Below, piece by piece: positions 17,828 to 27,231 of a DNA stretch of 64,000 bases. The first letter of the stretch is position 1; the number at the start of each line of letters is the position of its first letter. The DNA comes from Methylumidiphilus sp963753955 (lineage in GTDB: Bacteria; Pseudomonadota; Gammaproteobacteria; Methylococcales; Methylococcaceae), in NCBI GenBank assembly GCA_963753955.1, contig CAVWEM010000003.1:1-64000 (forward strand), in the 5' to 3' direction. The notes under the pieces were generated by a model that worked only from the letters and a program-made list of their open reading frames with translations, had not been told where the DNA came from and did not search any database. Made by a program: the position numbers and the translations under genes.

Positions 17828-19703
17828 ATGCGATTTCCCTCCCAATTCGATGTCATCGTGGTCGGCGGTGGTCACGCCGGCACCGAGGCGGCCTTGGCCG
17901 CTTCCCGTATGGGCGCGAAAACTCTGCTGTTGACCCAGAATATCGAAACCCTAGGCCAGATGAGCTGCAACCCGGCCATCGGCGGCATTGGCAAGGGCCA
18001 TCTGGTGAAAGAAATCGATGCCTTGGGTGGCCTGATGGCTAGGGCCATCGACCAAGCCGGCATCCAGTTCCGCATCCTGAACGCTAGCAAGGGGCCGGCG
18101 GTGCGCGCCACCCGCGCCCAGGCGGATCGGCAGTTGTACAAGCAGGCGGTGCGCCGCGCCCTGGAGACCCAGCCGAATCTTTGCTTGTTCCAGCAAACCG
18201 TCGCCGATTTGATCGTCGAAAACGGCGTGGCCGCAGGTGTCCTCACCCAGATGGGGCTGGGTTTCCGTGCGCGTTGCGTGGTTTTGACCGTGGGCACTTT
18301 CCTCGCCGGGCGTATCCACATCGGCTTGGAAAATTACGAGGGCGGACGGGCCGGCGACCCGCCCGCCAATGCCTTGGCTGCCCGTCTGCGCGAACTGCCG
18401 TTCCGCGTCAAACGCTTGAAGACCGGCACCCCGCCGCGCATCGACCGCCGCTCGGTGGATTTTTCGGTGATGGAAGAACAACACGGCGACATGCCGACAC
18501 CGGTATTTTCTTTCCTAGGCGCAGCCAGTGGGCATCCCCGGCAGGTTTGCTGCCACATCACCCGCACCAACGGGCGCACCCACGACATCATCCGTTCGGG
18601 ACTGGATCGTTCGCCGATGTATTCAGGCATCATCGAAGGCGTCGGGCCGCGCTACTGCCCGTCCATTGAAGACAAGGTGGTGCGTTTTTCCGGCAAAGAT
18701 TCCCACCAGATTTTCGTCGAGCCGGAAGGACTGGACAGCCGCGAACTTTACCCCAACGGCATCTCCACCAGCCTGCCTTTCGATGTGCAACTAGCTTTGG
18801 TGCGCTCCATGCGCGGCTTTGAAAACGCCCACATCACCCGCCCTGGCTACGCCATCGAATATGATTTCTTCGATCCACGCGACCTGAAATCCTCGCTGGA
18901 AACCCGGCCCGTGGAGAATCTGTTCTTCGCCGGGCAAATCAACGGCACCACGGGCTACGAGGAGGCGGCGGCGCAAGGCTTGATTGCCGGGCTTGAACGC
19001 CGCCCGCAAAGCCATGGGGCAAGAAGCCTGGTCACCGGGGCGTGAGGAGGCTTATATGGGCGTGATGATCGACGACCTCATCACCCAAGGCACGGCGGAG
19101 CCTTACCGCATGTTCACCAGCCGTGCCGAATACCGCCTGCTGCTGCGCGAAGACAACGCCGACCTGCGTCTGACCCCGCAAGGCCGGTCTTTGGGGCTGG
19201 TCGATGACCGGCGTTTCAGCGCCTTCGAGGTCAAGCAGGACGCCATTGTCCGCTTGCAAGCGGGCCTTTTGTCCACATGGATCAAGCCTAATTCCCCGGA
19301 GGTTTTGGCCATTGAGGGATTGCTCTCCGCCCCGCTGCAACGCGAGGCCAGCCTGGACGATCTGTTGCGTCGGCCCGAGCTGGACATCCACCAGCTGGCC
19401 CTGCTCTCTGGGCAGGTGGCTGGCGAGACCGACCGGCAAGTCTTGGAACAGGTGGAAATCCAGGCCAAATATTCCGGTTACATCGAACGCCAACAAGCGG
19501 AAATCGAGCGCACCCGACGCTACGACCATTGGCGCATGCCGGAGGCGTTCGATTACAGCAACGTGGTCGGCTTGTCCAACGAGGTGCGCGAAAAACTCAT
19601 CCGCCAGCAGCCCGAAACCTTGGGCCAGGCCGGACGCATTCCCGGCGTCACCCCGGCTGCGATTTCCTTGCTGTTGGTCCATCTGAAGAAGAAAAGCGCT
19701 TAG
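17828..19703 (+). CDS. mnmG: MnmG (GidA), tRNA uridine-5-carboxymethylaminomethyl modification enzyme, frameshifted
   Basis: The N-terminus has the FAD-binding GGGHAGTEAALAASRMG and the family signatures GPAVRATRAQADRQLY and CNPAIGGIGKGHLVKEI. With MnmE it installs the cmnm5 group on wobble U34 of several tRNAs. A one-base insertion near 18993 (in GLIAGLNAARK) moves the frame; the second part carries EEAYMGVMIDDLITQG and the C-terminal helical domain. The total of 1876 bases equals 625 codons plus one base, matching the usual 620-630 residues. In a near-universal gene this is most likely a sequencing error. First gene of mnmG-rsmG-parA-parB. Confidence 0.93.
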
Positions 19704-20329
19704 TGGATCCGCTCGAAAAAATGCTGGCCGACGGGATGAGGGCCATGAAAATCCCCGCCACCGCCGGGCAGCGGAACCGGCTGTTGGATTTTTTGCGCTT
19801 ATTGCGGAAATGGAATCGCGTCTATAATCTCACGTCCATAGCAAATCCCGCCGAGATGTTGCGCCTGCACCTGCTCGACAGTCTGGCCGTCTTGCCTTAC
19901 CTCAAGGGTGCGCTGGTGTTGGACGTGGGTACCGGCGCGGGCTTGCCGGGAATACCCTTGGCGTTGTTCGCCCCGGACAAGGCGTTTACCCTATTGGACA
20001 GCAACGCCAAAAAAACCCGTTTCGTGATGCAGGCGGCCATCGAACTGGGCCTCGCCAATGTCCATGTGGAGCATGCCCGCCTCGAACAATACCGGCCCGC
20101 GCAAGGCTTCGACACCCTATTGGCCCGCGCCTTCGCCAGCCTTCCCGACATCGTCAGCGAGACTGCGCGCCTGCTGAACCCAGGCGGCGTCATCCTGGCC
20201 CAAAAAGGCAAATTGCCTGAACAGGAAATCAACGCATTGGAAAATGTGACCGTCGAGACATTTCGGCTGGACATCCCCGGAATTGACGCCGAGAGGCATC
20301 TCATAGCAATCCAGATTCAAGAGCAATAG
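19703..20329 (+). CDS. rsmG: RsmG (GidB), 16S rRNA m7G527 methyltransferase
   Basis: The start GTG 19703 overlaps the last base of the mnmG stop (TAGTG) and gives 208 residues, the normal size; the open frame extends upstream inside mnmG but that is not used. SAM-binding motif VLDVGTGAGLPGIPLA, preceded by WNRVYNLTSI and LLDSL, both typical of RsmG. It methylates G527 of 16S rRNA. Its stop is followed one base later by parA, so all four genes are probably co-transcribed. Confidence 0.93.
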   Translation: MDPLEKMLADGMRAMKIPATAGQRNRLLDFLRLLRKWNRVYNLTSIANPAEMLRLHLLDSLAVLPYLKGALVLDVGTGAGLPGIPLALFAPDKAFTLLDSNAKKTRFVMQAAIELGLANVHVEHARLEQYRPAQGFDTLLARAFASLPDIVSETARLLNPGGVILAQKGKLPEQEINALENVTVETFRLDIPGIDAERHLIAIQIQEQ

Positions 20330-20330
20330 G

Positions 20331-21113
20331 ATGGGAAAAATCATCGCGGTCGCCAACCAGAAGGGCGGCGTCGGCAAGACCACCACCAGCGTCAACCTGG
20401 CCGCATCCTTGGCCGCCACCCGCCATGGCGTGTTGCTGGTTGATCTCGACCCACAAGGCAACGCCACCATGGGTTGCGGGGTGGACAAGAAGCATCTGCC
20501 GATTTCCGCCTATGACATGCTAATCCGCCGCGCTACCGCCCGCGAAGCCGTGGTCATGCTTGATGCAGTCGGCTTCCACCTGCTGCCCGGCAACGCCGAC
20601 CTGACCGCCGCCTCGGTGGAGCTGCTGCAAATGGAAGAACGCGAACGGGCCTTGTCCTTGGCGCTGGAAGCCTGCCGGGACGACTACCAATACATCATCA
20701 TCGACTGCCCGCCATCCCTGAATATGTTGACGCTCAACGCCTTGGTGGCGGCGGACAGTGTGCTGATTCCCATGCAGTGCGAATATTACGCCCTGGAAGG
20801 GCTGTCCGACCTCATGGACACGGTCAGGAACATTCGTAACACCGTCAACCCGCGCTTGACGATAGAAGGCTTGCTGCGCACCATGTACGATCCGCGCAGC
20901 CGCCTGACCAACGAGGTTTCCGAGCAACTGGGCAAACACTTTGCCGACAAGCTCCTGCGAACGGTCATCCCCCGCAACATCCGCTTGGCCGAAGCGCCCA
21001 GCCATGGCCTGCCGGTGATGTTGTACGATAAAGCCTCCAGCGGAGCCTTGGCCTATCTGGCCTTGGCCGGAGAAATCGCCCGCCGCAACAGCAAAAAGGA
21101 AATCCGCGTATGA
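20331..21113 (+). CDS. parA: ParA/Soj chromosome partitioning ATPase
   Basis: 260 residues with the deviant Walker A KGGVGKTTTSVNLA, Walker A-prime DLDPQGNAT and Walker B IIIDCPPSL. Chromosomal ParA binds DNA non-specifically and moves ParB-parS complexes during segregation. The length and the gene order after rsmG identify it as the chromosomal Soj type, not a plasmid ParA with an N-terminal HTH. The stop overlaps the parB ATG. Confidence 0.95.
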   Translation: MGKIIAVANQKGGVGKTTTSVNLAASLAATRHGVLLVDLDPQGNATMGCGVDKKHLPISAYDMLIRRATAREAVVMLDAVGFHLLPGNADLTAASVELLQMEERERALSLALEACRDDYQYIIIDCPPSLNMLTLNALVAADSVLIPMQCEYYALEGLSDLMDTVRNIRNTVNPRLTIEGLLRTMYDPRSRLTNEVSEQLGKHFADKLLRTVIPRNIRLAEAPSHGLPVMLYDKASSGALAYLALAGEIARRNSKKEIRV

Positions 21114-21982
21114 GCGTCAAGAAAAGGGGACTGGGTCGTGGACTGGACGCCCTGCTGGGCAGCGCCACGCTGGCGGCAAGCCCGGTGGTGATGGTGACGG
21201 ACAAGGAAAAACTCCACTCCCTGCCCGTCGAATATCTGCAAAGCAGCCGCTACCAGCCGCGCAAAGATTTCGATCCTGTGCGCCTGCAAGAGCTGGCCGA
21301 CTCGATCAGCGCCCAAGGCGTCGTCCAGCCCGTCGTTGTCCGACCATTAGGAGAAAACCGCTATGAGATCATCGCCGGCGAACGCCGCTGGCGGGCCGCG
21401 CAACTGGCACGGCTGCACGACATTCCTGTGGTGGTGCGCAATGTGTCCGACCAATCGGCCCTGGCCATCGCCTTGATCGAAAACATCCAGCGCGAGGATC
21501 TCAATCCGCTGGAAGAGGCCGAAGCGCTCAAACGCCTGCAAGAAGAATTCTCCCTCACCCACCAGCAAATCGCCGACGCCGTCGGCAAGTCGCGGGCCAC
21601 CGTCACCAATCTGCTGCGCCTCAACGACTTGCATCCCGAAGCCAAGGATTTGTTGCGGCAAGGCCAGATTGAAATGGGCCATGCGCGTGCCATCCTCAGC
21701 TTGGATCGGCAGAAACAAGGGGATCTGGCCCGGCAAGTCGCGGCGAAAAATCTCAATGTCCGCGAAACCGAAGCCTTGGTGCGCAAGCTCCAAGAAGCTC
21801 CCGCGCCAGTTGCTGCGCAACCCAAGCCCCGCGACCCCGACATCGCCCGGCTGGAAGAGCGCGTCACCCAATCCTTAGGCGCCAAGGCGCAAATCAAGCA
21901 TGGCGGCAAAGGGGCTGGCAAGCTAATCATCAGCTATGACAGCCTGGATCAACTTGAAGGCGTATTGGAACGGTTGGGGTGA
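21110..21982 (+). CDS. parB: ParB/Spo0J chromosome partitioning protein
   Basis: 290 residues, ATG overlapping the parA stop. The N-terminal motif KKRGLGRGLDALLG is the ParA-interacting region. The CTPase/ParB domain has YQPRKDF and ENRYEIIAGERRWRAAQLA, followed by the HTH region (LTHQQIADAVGKSRATVTNLLRL) that binds parS, and a C-terminal dimerisation part. I did not find a clear parS site by eye in the window. Confidence 0.95.
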   Translation: MSVKKRGLGRGLDALLGSATLAASPVVMVTDKEKLHSLPVEYLQSSRYQPRKDFDPVRLQELADSISAQGVVQPVVVRPLGENRYEIIAGERRWRAAQLARLHDIPVVVRNVSDQSALAIALIENIQREDLNPLEEAEALKRLQEEFSLTHQQIADAVGKSRATVTNLLRLNDLHPEAKDLLRQGQIEMGHARAILSLDRQKQGDLARQVAAKNLNVRETEALVRKLQEAPAPVAAQPKPRDPDIARLEERVTQSLGAKAQIKHGGKGAGKLIISYDSLDQLEGVLERLG

Positions 21983-21996
21983 GGGTAGCCAACAGG

Positions 21997-22053
21997 TTAA
22001 GGTTCGATCCGTTTCACCCTTCGATACCTCAGGACGAACGGGTCGAACCTTAA
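21997..22053. repeat. Inverted repeat TTAAGGTTCGA...TCGAACCTTAA
   Basis: Arms TTAAGGTTCGATCCGTT and AACGGGTCGAACCTTAA pair over 17 bases with one mismatch, around a core with TTCGATACCTCAGGACGAAC. A related element with a TCCTGAGCCTTTCGAAGGA core is at 55708-55756. It lies between the convergent parB and phaC ends and could act as a two-way terminator, although there is no T-tract. Confidence 0.6.
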
Positions 22054-22108
22054 CGTAGCGGAATTTGATCTGCGGACGCCATAGCGGGATTGCCTTGGTA
22101 CCCCTAGT

Positions 22109-23290
22109 CTAGTGGCCCGTTTTGGGTTTCCTTCTTCCCGGTTTTTCGTCGGGGCTGGGTTCAATGACTACTGGCGGGGCTTGCTCCTCCACCGCCTGGT
22201 TTTCGGTGGCCTTTTCCTCGGCATCCCGCTCGTGCAGCCATTTCGAGAGGGCGGGGGCCAGTTCCTTCTGCGACTTTGAGCCTACGAACACGCCGATATG
22301 CCCGCCCTTGAACTCATACAGCGTCTTGTCTTCCGAGCCGACGAGATCGTTGAGGGGTTTGGTCGCGGCCGGCGGAACCAGATGGTCGGCGGAGGCGTAG
22401 ATGTTCAACAGCGGCATGGTGATATTGCCTAGATCCACCCGCCGTCCGCCAATTTCAAGCTCGCCCTTGACTAGCTTGTTCCCCTGATAGCAATCCTTGA
22501 TAAACTGCCGCAGGCATTCGCCCGCCTGGCCAGGGCTGTCGAATATCCATTTCTCCATCCTCAAGAAATTCAGCAGCTTGTCCTTGTCCTCCATGACATC
22601 CAGCATGTCCACATACTTTCTGATATTCAGGTTGAACGGCATCAGCATCAGAAAGCCGGAGTTCAGGAAATCGCCGGGTACGATGCGGTAGGAATTCACC
22701 AGCGCATCGACATCCAGGGTTTTCGCCCAATTGAACAACAGTCCGTCATTGGTCGAGAAATCAATTGGAGCGACCAAGGTCACCAGGTTTTTGACTTTGT
22801 TTGGGTTCAGGGCGGCATAGATGGCGGAAAACGTCCCGCCCTGGCAAATGCCCATGAGGTTGACCTGCCCGCTCCCCGTAGCTACGCTGACCGCATTGAC
22901 ACAATTGTCGAGGTAGCCGTTGATATAATCGTCCAAGGTGAGGTACATATCGACTTTGCTGGGATAGCCCCAGTCGATGATGAACACGTCCAGCCCGAGA
23001 TTGAGCAGGTTGCGGATCATGCTCCGATCCGGCTGCAAATCGAGCATATACTGCCGGTTCACCAGCGCATAGACGACCAACACCGGCGTCCGGCAGGTGC
23101 CAGCCTCTGGCCGGGTATAGCGGTAGACTTTGAGCTTGTCTTCTTCGTACACCAATTCCTTGGGCGCGGTACCCACATCGATTTCCTCAATCTCGGTCAG
23201 CGCCCCCACACCCTTGATGAAGCGGGCATTGAGGTCGCCGAATTCCTTGATCAAGGACTTTTCATCGAAGGCCAAATAGGGAGTCTTCAT
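22109..23290 (-). CDS. phaC: Class III poly(3-hydroxyalkanoate) synthase subunit PhaC
   Basis: 393 residues. The lipase-box variant GICQGG holds the catalytic Cys; Asp in YASADHLVPP and His in GGHIGVFVG complete the triad. It polymerises (R)-hydroxyacyl-CoA into PHA granules with PhaE. The protein is longer than the usual 355-365 residues because of a charged, proline-rich C-terminal extension (EEKATENQAVEEQ...KPGRRKPKTGH). The ATG overlaps the phaE stop by 4 bases. Last gene of a leftward operon of five. Confidence 0.93.
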   Translation of the reverse strand: MKTPYLAFDEKSLIKEFGDLNARFIKGVGALTEIEEIDVGTAPKELVYEEDKLKVYRYTRPEAGTCRTPVLVVYALVNRQYMLDLQPDRSMIRNLLNLGLDVFIIDWGYPSKVDMYLTLDDYINGYLDNCVNAVSVATGSGQVNLMGICQGGTFSAIYAALNPNKVKNLVTLVAPIDFSTNDGLLFNWAKTLDVDALVNSYRIVPGDFLNSGFLMLMPFNLNIRKYVDMLDVMEDKDKLLNFLRMEKWIFDSPGQAGECLRQFIKDCYQGNKLVKGELEIGGRRVDLGNITMPLLNIYASADHLVPPAATKPLNDLVGSEDKTLYEFKGGHIGVFVGSKSQKELAPALSKWLHERDAEEKATENQAVEEQAPPVVIEPSPDEKPGRRKPKTGH

Positions 23291-24348
23291 GGGGTTGCCT
23301 CCTTGAGTTGCTTTTCGAGCTTCTTCACTTTTTTCTTCAAGTCATAGACGGTCTTGTACAGATCGTCCATTTCCGAGCGCAATACCACGGGAAGGTCATA
23401 GAGCTGCATTTCCATGATCTTAAAATGATGTTTCCTGACGTTCAGGCCGGCGTCGAGCAATTCGGCCTGGAGCCGCGCAAAGCCTTCGGTATGAAATAAC
23501 TGGAAATAGGCTTGTTCGCTGACATCAATCCAGATATCGAAAAACTCGTCAAATTGCTTTATCTCCTCGCCGGATTGGACTTTCTCCGCCAGCCTTGCCA
23601 AGACTTTTTCCAAGGCCACGAGTCCAGTGGTATACATCATGTGCTGATATTCGGTGTACTTTGCCACGTACACCGACAGGTCGTCGAAGCCGCGCAATAG
23701 CAGTTCGACTTTTTCACGATCCTTGCCGACCGGTGGGACATGAAAAGCCCGGCCAGCCGTGCTGTCGAATGCTTTGAACAACGAATGGAAGATCTTGAGG
23801 AAGGCCTCAGGATGGCCTTCAGCGATCTGTGGAAAGGCCCCAATGTTCGCGCCTGCCGCATCGGCCCAGGGTTTGCTGAAACGCTCGGCAGATCCGGTGG
23901 AGAGTTCGAGCAATTTCGCGGACTGTTCGACCATCAGCTTGAGGGTTTCGGGATTGAAGCCGAACACCTTGTCAATCAGCTCCTTATATTGGGCCGGCGA
24001 AACGAAGGCCTGGTATGCCTCGGGGCTCAGGCTCTTGTCCGACAAGGCCTTCACCAGCGGAAGCCAGATTTCGTAAAGTTTCCGGTAGGCATTGGTGCTG
24101 CCTAAGATTTTGGATACATTGTCCTTGACGAGGTTGATATCGCCATTGGTGCCAGTGTCCAGGGAACCCAACACGGCTTTAGTCCAAGAGGAATACAGGT
24201 CATTGAATCCGCCCGCGTTTCCCGAAAAAGCCGGGTTTTGACCACCTAGGAATAACTGCTGGGTCTGCCGGGTGGTTTCAATGAAGCCCTCAAACAAAGT
24301 TTCCTGCGTTTTACGCCAAGCATCAAAATAGTTTTCTGCATTGTCCAT
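23287..24348 (-). CDS. phaE: Class III PHA synthase subunit PhaE
   Basis: 353 residues, mostly helical, beginning YFDAWRKTQETLFEG and with family blocks FNPETLKLMVEQSAKLLELS and FFDIWIDVSEQAYFQLFHTEGFARLQAELLD. The C-terminal coiled segment (MDDLYKTVYDLKKKVKKLEKQL) is typical. PhaE is required with PhaC for activity and locates the enzyme on granules. AAGGGG upstream serves as Shine-Dalgarno. Confidence 0.9.
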   Translation of the reverse strand: MDNAENYFDAWRKTQETLFEGFIETTRQTQQLFLGGQNPAFSGNAGGFNDLYSSWTKAVLGSLDTGTNGDINLVKDNVSKILGSTNAYRKLYEIWLPLVKALSDKSLSPEAYQAFVSPAQYKELIDKVFGFNPETLKLMVEQSAKLLELSTGSAERFSKPWADAAGANIGAFPQIAEGHPEAFLKIFHSLFKAFDSTAGRAFHVPPVGKDREKVELLLRGFDDLSVYVAKYTEYQHMMYTTGLVALEKVLARLAEKVQSGEEIKQFDEFFDIWIDVSEQAYFQLFHTEGFARLQAELLDAGLNVRKHHFKIMEMQLYDLPVVLRSEMDDLYKTVYDLKKKVKKLEKQLKEATP

Positions 24349-24432
24349 AAACTGTTTCCCCTTAAGGTTGACATGAGCATTAACTCCCGCCGGAAATTCC
24401 TTCTTCCTCCGGTCTAGGGTATGCGCATAAAT

Positions 24433-24464
24433 ACCCTCTCCTTGTTGGAGAGGGTTAGGGTGGA
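24433..24464. repeat. CCCTCTCC/GGAGAGGG repeat
   Basis: Hairpin CCCTCTCC-TTGTT-GGAGAGGG followed by TTAGGGT, same family as 14989-15023 and 62969-63007. Sits between the phasin gene and phaE and could attenuate transcription into phaEC. Confidence 0.6.
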
Positions 24465-24474
24465 GCCTATGCGG

Positions 24475-24840
24475 CTACGCCGTTTCGGCCGGTTTATTTT
24501 GGGTTTGTTTAAGGTATTCGGTGAAACCCTTGACCAGCGTCTGGCTCTGCTCGATTTGGATTTCCAGCGTCTTTTGCCAAGACTCTTGCACCTTCGATAC
24601 CTGATCGTTGAACAGCTCGGAAGAGCTGATCACGGTGTTGAACCAAGTGTTGAACAACTTGGCCACTTCCTTGCTTTGCGGATTGTCATAACCGCCGACT
24701 GAAGCGAGAAAAGACTCTTGGGTCTTCTTCATCGAATCCAGCCAGTGCGACCGGAATACCTCTTGTGACTTGAGCGAAGTCTCAAGAAACTCTTTCTGGG
24801 TTTTTGCCCAATTGTTGAAAAAATCTAGACCTGTGTCCAT
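24475..24840 (-). CDS. Phasin family protein
   Basis: The start ATG 24840 (MDTGLDFFNNW) is chosen because GAGGA lies 9 bases upstream; an in-frame ATG at 24873 is also possible. About 121 residues, amphipathic helical, with FFNNWAKTQKEFLETSLKSQ at the N-terminus, which also resembles the PhaE start. Phasins coat PHA granules and control their size and number. The gene lies between another helical PHA protein and phaE. Confidence 0.8.
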   Translation of the reverse strand: MDTGLDFFNNWAKTQKEFLETSLKSQEVFRSHWLDSMKKTQESFLASVGGYDNPQSKEVAKLFNTWFNTVISSSELFNDQVSKVQESWQKTLEIQIEQSQTLVKGFTEYLKQTQNKPAETA

Positions 24841-24890
24841 AGTGGTGTCCTCGTCGGGTTGTGGTTTCATCATTGACGGCGTGAGCCGTA

Positions 24891-25331
24891 CTAACTGCCT
24901 GCTTTGAATTGCCGGATGGCTTCAAAAAACGTATTGGTGACTTCAGCGTTCATCTTGATTTGCTTGTCGATGATATCGTGCCAAGCTTGCTGGGCTTTCT
25001 CACCTCCTTCGCTCAAAAGGTTGAACTGCAAATCTTTGATCATATTTTTTAGGAGTTGGTTTTCGGCTTTCAACGCGGCGTTTTCGTCGAGAACTTCCTT
25101 GTGCTTCGCGTTGGGTACGATACCTAAGACCTTATACCAATCTGCCAGCCGCTCGCACATGTCCTCGGAATAGGGGAAGGCCTTGCCATAATCCGAGAGC
25201 CCCCAAAATTTCTTAGCCGCCTCCATCCCTTCCTGTTGCGCCTTTGTGGAAAATTCGGCGAACCCTGTCCTAAACAATGGGTTGGCGAACATATCCAACA
25301 TATTCTTGAACACGTCTTCATTTGTATACAT
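24891..25331 (-). CDS. PHA-granule-associated helical protein (phasin-like)
   Basis: 146 residues. ATG 25331 with AGGAGGGG 7 bases upstream, a very strong ribosome site. Fully helical, with a leucine-zipper-like coiled coil (LDENAALKAENQLLKNMIKDLQ) and a C-terminus (VTNTFFEAIRQFK) like phasins or PhaE-related proteins. Its place between a DNA-binding regulator and a phasin points to granule coating or PhaC regulation. The exact family is not certain. Confidence 0.65.
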   Translation of the reverse strand: MYTNEDVFKNMLDMFANPLFRTGFAEFSTKAQQEGMEAAKKFWGLSDYGKAFPYSEDMCERLADWYKVLGIVPNAKHKEVLDENAALKAENQLLKNMIKDLQFNLLSEGGEKAQQAWHDIIDKQIKMNAEVTNTFFEAIRQFKAGS

Positions 25332-25409
25332 TGCAAACCCCTCCTGTGGGCGCTAATTGGTTCGGGTGGCAAGAGGCAACGCCGCTAGCCGGCTTGGATT
25401 TCATCGGCC

Positions 25410-25784
25410 TCATTCGGGCGGTTGCCTTTCTTCTTGGGTCTCCCGCTCTGCTGCGTTGGCCGGGGCGGGGCTGCCGCTAGTCTCCCTTCCGGCCAGGGGA
25501 TCGACCGGCCGCCAGAAGCCCCAGGGATTGAGCGTCATCTTGGCGAACATCTCGACATCGGTGACCGATCCGACTTGTTTGAGCCAAGAACCGAGCAGGC
25601 CGAAGTAATTCTTCAGATCCCAGCCCGAATTGACCAGAAACGGCAAAGCCCGGTTGAGATCCCTGATGTACGCCCGCAGCACGTAAGCCACATTGATGTC
25701 CGGGTCGCCGAATTGGCTGAGATGCGCCTTCAATTTTTCGTACTCTTCTTCGTCCAGCCGCAACGTGACGGGCTTGAGCGCCAT
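25410..25784 (-). CDS. Ribbon-helix-helix protein, probable PHA operon regulator
   Basis: 124 residues, first gene of the leftward PHA operon, with GGAGGA just before ATG 25784. The N-terminus (KPVTLRLDEEEYEKLKAHL) has the beta-strand then helix pattern of ribbon-helix-helix DNA-binding proteins. The rest (FWRPVDPLAGRE...) is less ordered and charged. It probably autoregulates the operon or senses granule state, in the way PhaR does in other bacteria, but it is not homologous by eye to classical PhaR. Confidence 0.6.
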   Translation of the reverse strand: MALKPVTLRLDEEEYEKLKAHLSQFGDPDINVAYVLRAYIRDLNRALPFLVNSGWDLKNYFGLLGSWLKQVGSVTDVEMFAKMTLNPWGFWRPVDPLAGRETSGSPAPANAAERETQEERQPPE

Positions 25785-25817
25785 AAGTCCTCCGGGAGCA
25801 TGTCAAGTGTATGCTAT

Positions 25818-25846
25818 ATGTAATACGAACGTAATCGACTTGTCAA
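25818..25846 (-). promoter_or_regulatory. Candidate promoter of the PHA operon
   Basis: On the minus strand a perfect TTGACA (-35, 25841-25846) is followed after 17 bases by TTACAT (25818-25823) as a weak -10. It lies 34 bases before the ATG of the RHH gene. TGTCAAG motifs repeated at 25801 and 25841 could be operator half-sites. The rest of 25847-26128 shows no gene. Confidence 0.4.
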
Positions 25847-26128
25847 GCGAAATTTGTCCGCAGACACGGCAGCGGCAAGTCTCATTTTGGCTCGAAGCCC
25901 CGTCATTCAGGCATCCCCGCACGGCACATGGCTTTGGCCAAAAATGAGAGGAGAGGACCGGGGCGATGGCAGTCGCAGAGTGGTTTTAAGGCCATTCGAG
26001 TGGTGGTTTTGAACATAAATCAGCGCCTGTGCTGGTCGATTATTTTTCAAGTTGTTGATGTTGCGAGATGCGGTGATTTGCATAATCTGTGCATATTAGT
26101 TTTTCCATTAACAACAACAGGCCAATTT

Positions 26129-26368
26129 ATGAACACGACCAACATCGCGTCCATTCGCCCATCGGGTATTCACGAACTTAACGAGCTATTCAATAACCAG
26201 CGAAAGCCTTGCGGCAAGGGTGAGATTGTCCGTTTCAACCTCGCTTATCAGCGCATTTATCCACAATTGAGCCGGGCGGAGAAACGCCACGCCGAAATCC
26301 TAGTCGATACGTTGATTGACAATCTTGAGGATGAAAAACTGGCTTCCATGATTTATGGTGTCGTCTGA
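26129..26368 (+). CDS. Small hypothetical protein (79 residues)
   Basis: Begins ATG 26129 (MNTTNIASIRPSGIHELNELF); the frame extends upstream to 25928 but that part is not protein-like. No family recognised. The sequence is helical and charged (IYPQLSRAEKRHAEILVDTLIDNLEDEKLASMIYG), without membrane segments. An AT-rich upstream region (26030-26120) gives it a possible promoter. Medium support only. Confidence 0.45.
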   Translation: MNTTNIASIRPSGIHELNELFNNQRKPCGKGEIVRFNLAYQRIYPQLSRAEKRHAEILVDTLIDNLEDEKLASMIYGVV

Positions 26369-26810
26369 CACCGCGATCCAGCGCAAATGCCGTGAACGCC
26401 TGCCCTCGCTGACGCTTGCCTAGGCTTATCCCGGCCTACACGGCTTAGGCATCCAGGCAAAATCGCGTAGCGACAGGATGAATATAGCCGGGGTTTCAAC
26501 CCCCGGAATGTGGCGGAAGGAGGCGATCCGTCGCGGAGCGACGGTTGAATGCAGGCATGAAATGGGGGGTCAAACGCTGCTATGCGGCGTATGGATTTTG
26601 CGGATTCGTTTCCGGGGGTTGAGACCCCCGGCTAACCTCAGTGGCCGCTTTGCGGCCCAACCAGCGCAGGTGAGGTTTGAACAAAGCAATTCAATGAACT
26701 GCCGCTCAAGTTGGCGCGCCTGTGATTTCACCCCCCGATTGCGCCATACTCGGACGCTGGATTCCCGGAATCCCTCCCGATGTTGAGGAACGATAGGCTA
26801 GGATTAGCGC
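26369..26810. repeat. Gene-free stretch with paired GGGGTTT/CCCCCGG palindromes
   Basis: Contains two palindromes in opposite orientation, AGCCGGGGTTTCAACCCCCGG (26486-26506, given as a landmark) and TCCGGGGGTTGAGACCCCCGG (26611-26631), about 105 bases apart, forming a bipartite REP-like unit. No convincing coding region. Confidence 0.55.
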
Positions 26811-27231
26811 AACGTTCCGGAGGATGCCGGGAACGCCAGGGCAATCGCAACAAGCAATCGCCTTCCCGCCCGGCGACTTGGACCGCCGCATTGTCTTGCC
26901 GTCGAGGGCGGGCTCCAACCCTTGGAGCGCGCCGCACGCCGAGGCCCTCCAGGCTATGATGCGGCGCCGGACACCGTCGCGTCCAGCAGCGCGAACACCC
27001 GCCCGGACGTGTCGTGCGAGGCCGTGCCGTTCCCGGACGGCAGGAACCGCGCAGCAAGGGCAGCTTGGCCTGCCCCCACAGCGCCACCCCGGCCCGGCAG
27101 TCCGCCCCGCTCAGTATCCCGCATACCGCCACCAGCAGGATCTCGTCCAGACGGTGCGGCGGCTCGCGGGTGCGGGGGTCTTCCAGGCCGGCAAAATGCG
27201 CCAACAACGCTTTGTTCCCTTTGGGTTCCAT
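26811..27231 (-). pseudogene. ISAs1-family transposase remnant
   Basis: Starts at ATG 27231 with LLAHFAGLEDPRTREPPHRLDEILLVAVCGILSG, the typical N-terminus of ISAs1/H-repeat transposases. The frame shifts at least twice (RGFLPSGNGTASHDTSGRVFALLD, then ALDGKTMRRS), and only about 140 residues of a normally 370-residue protein remain. Non-functional. Confidence 0.75.

Noticed and set aside
17828..19703. mnmG as a true pseudogene
   Set aside because: A single-base insertion in an otherwise perfect, normally important gene, in a window with many such indels, is more likely a sequence error.
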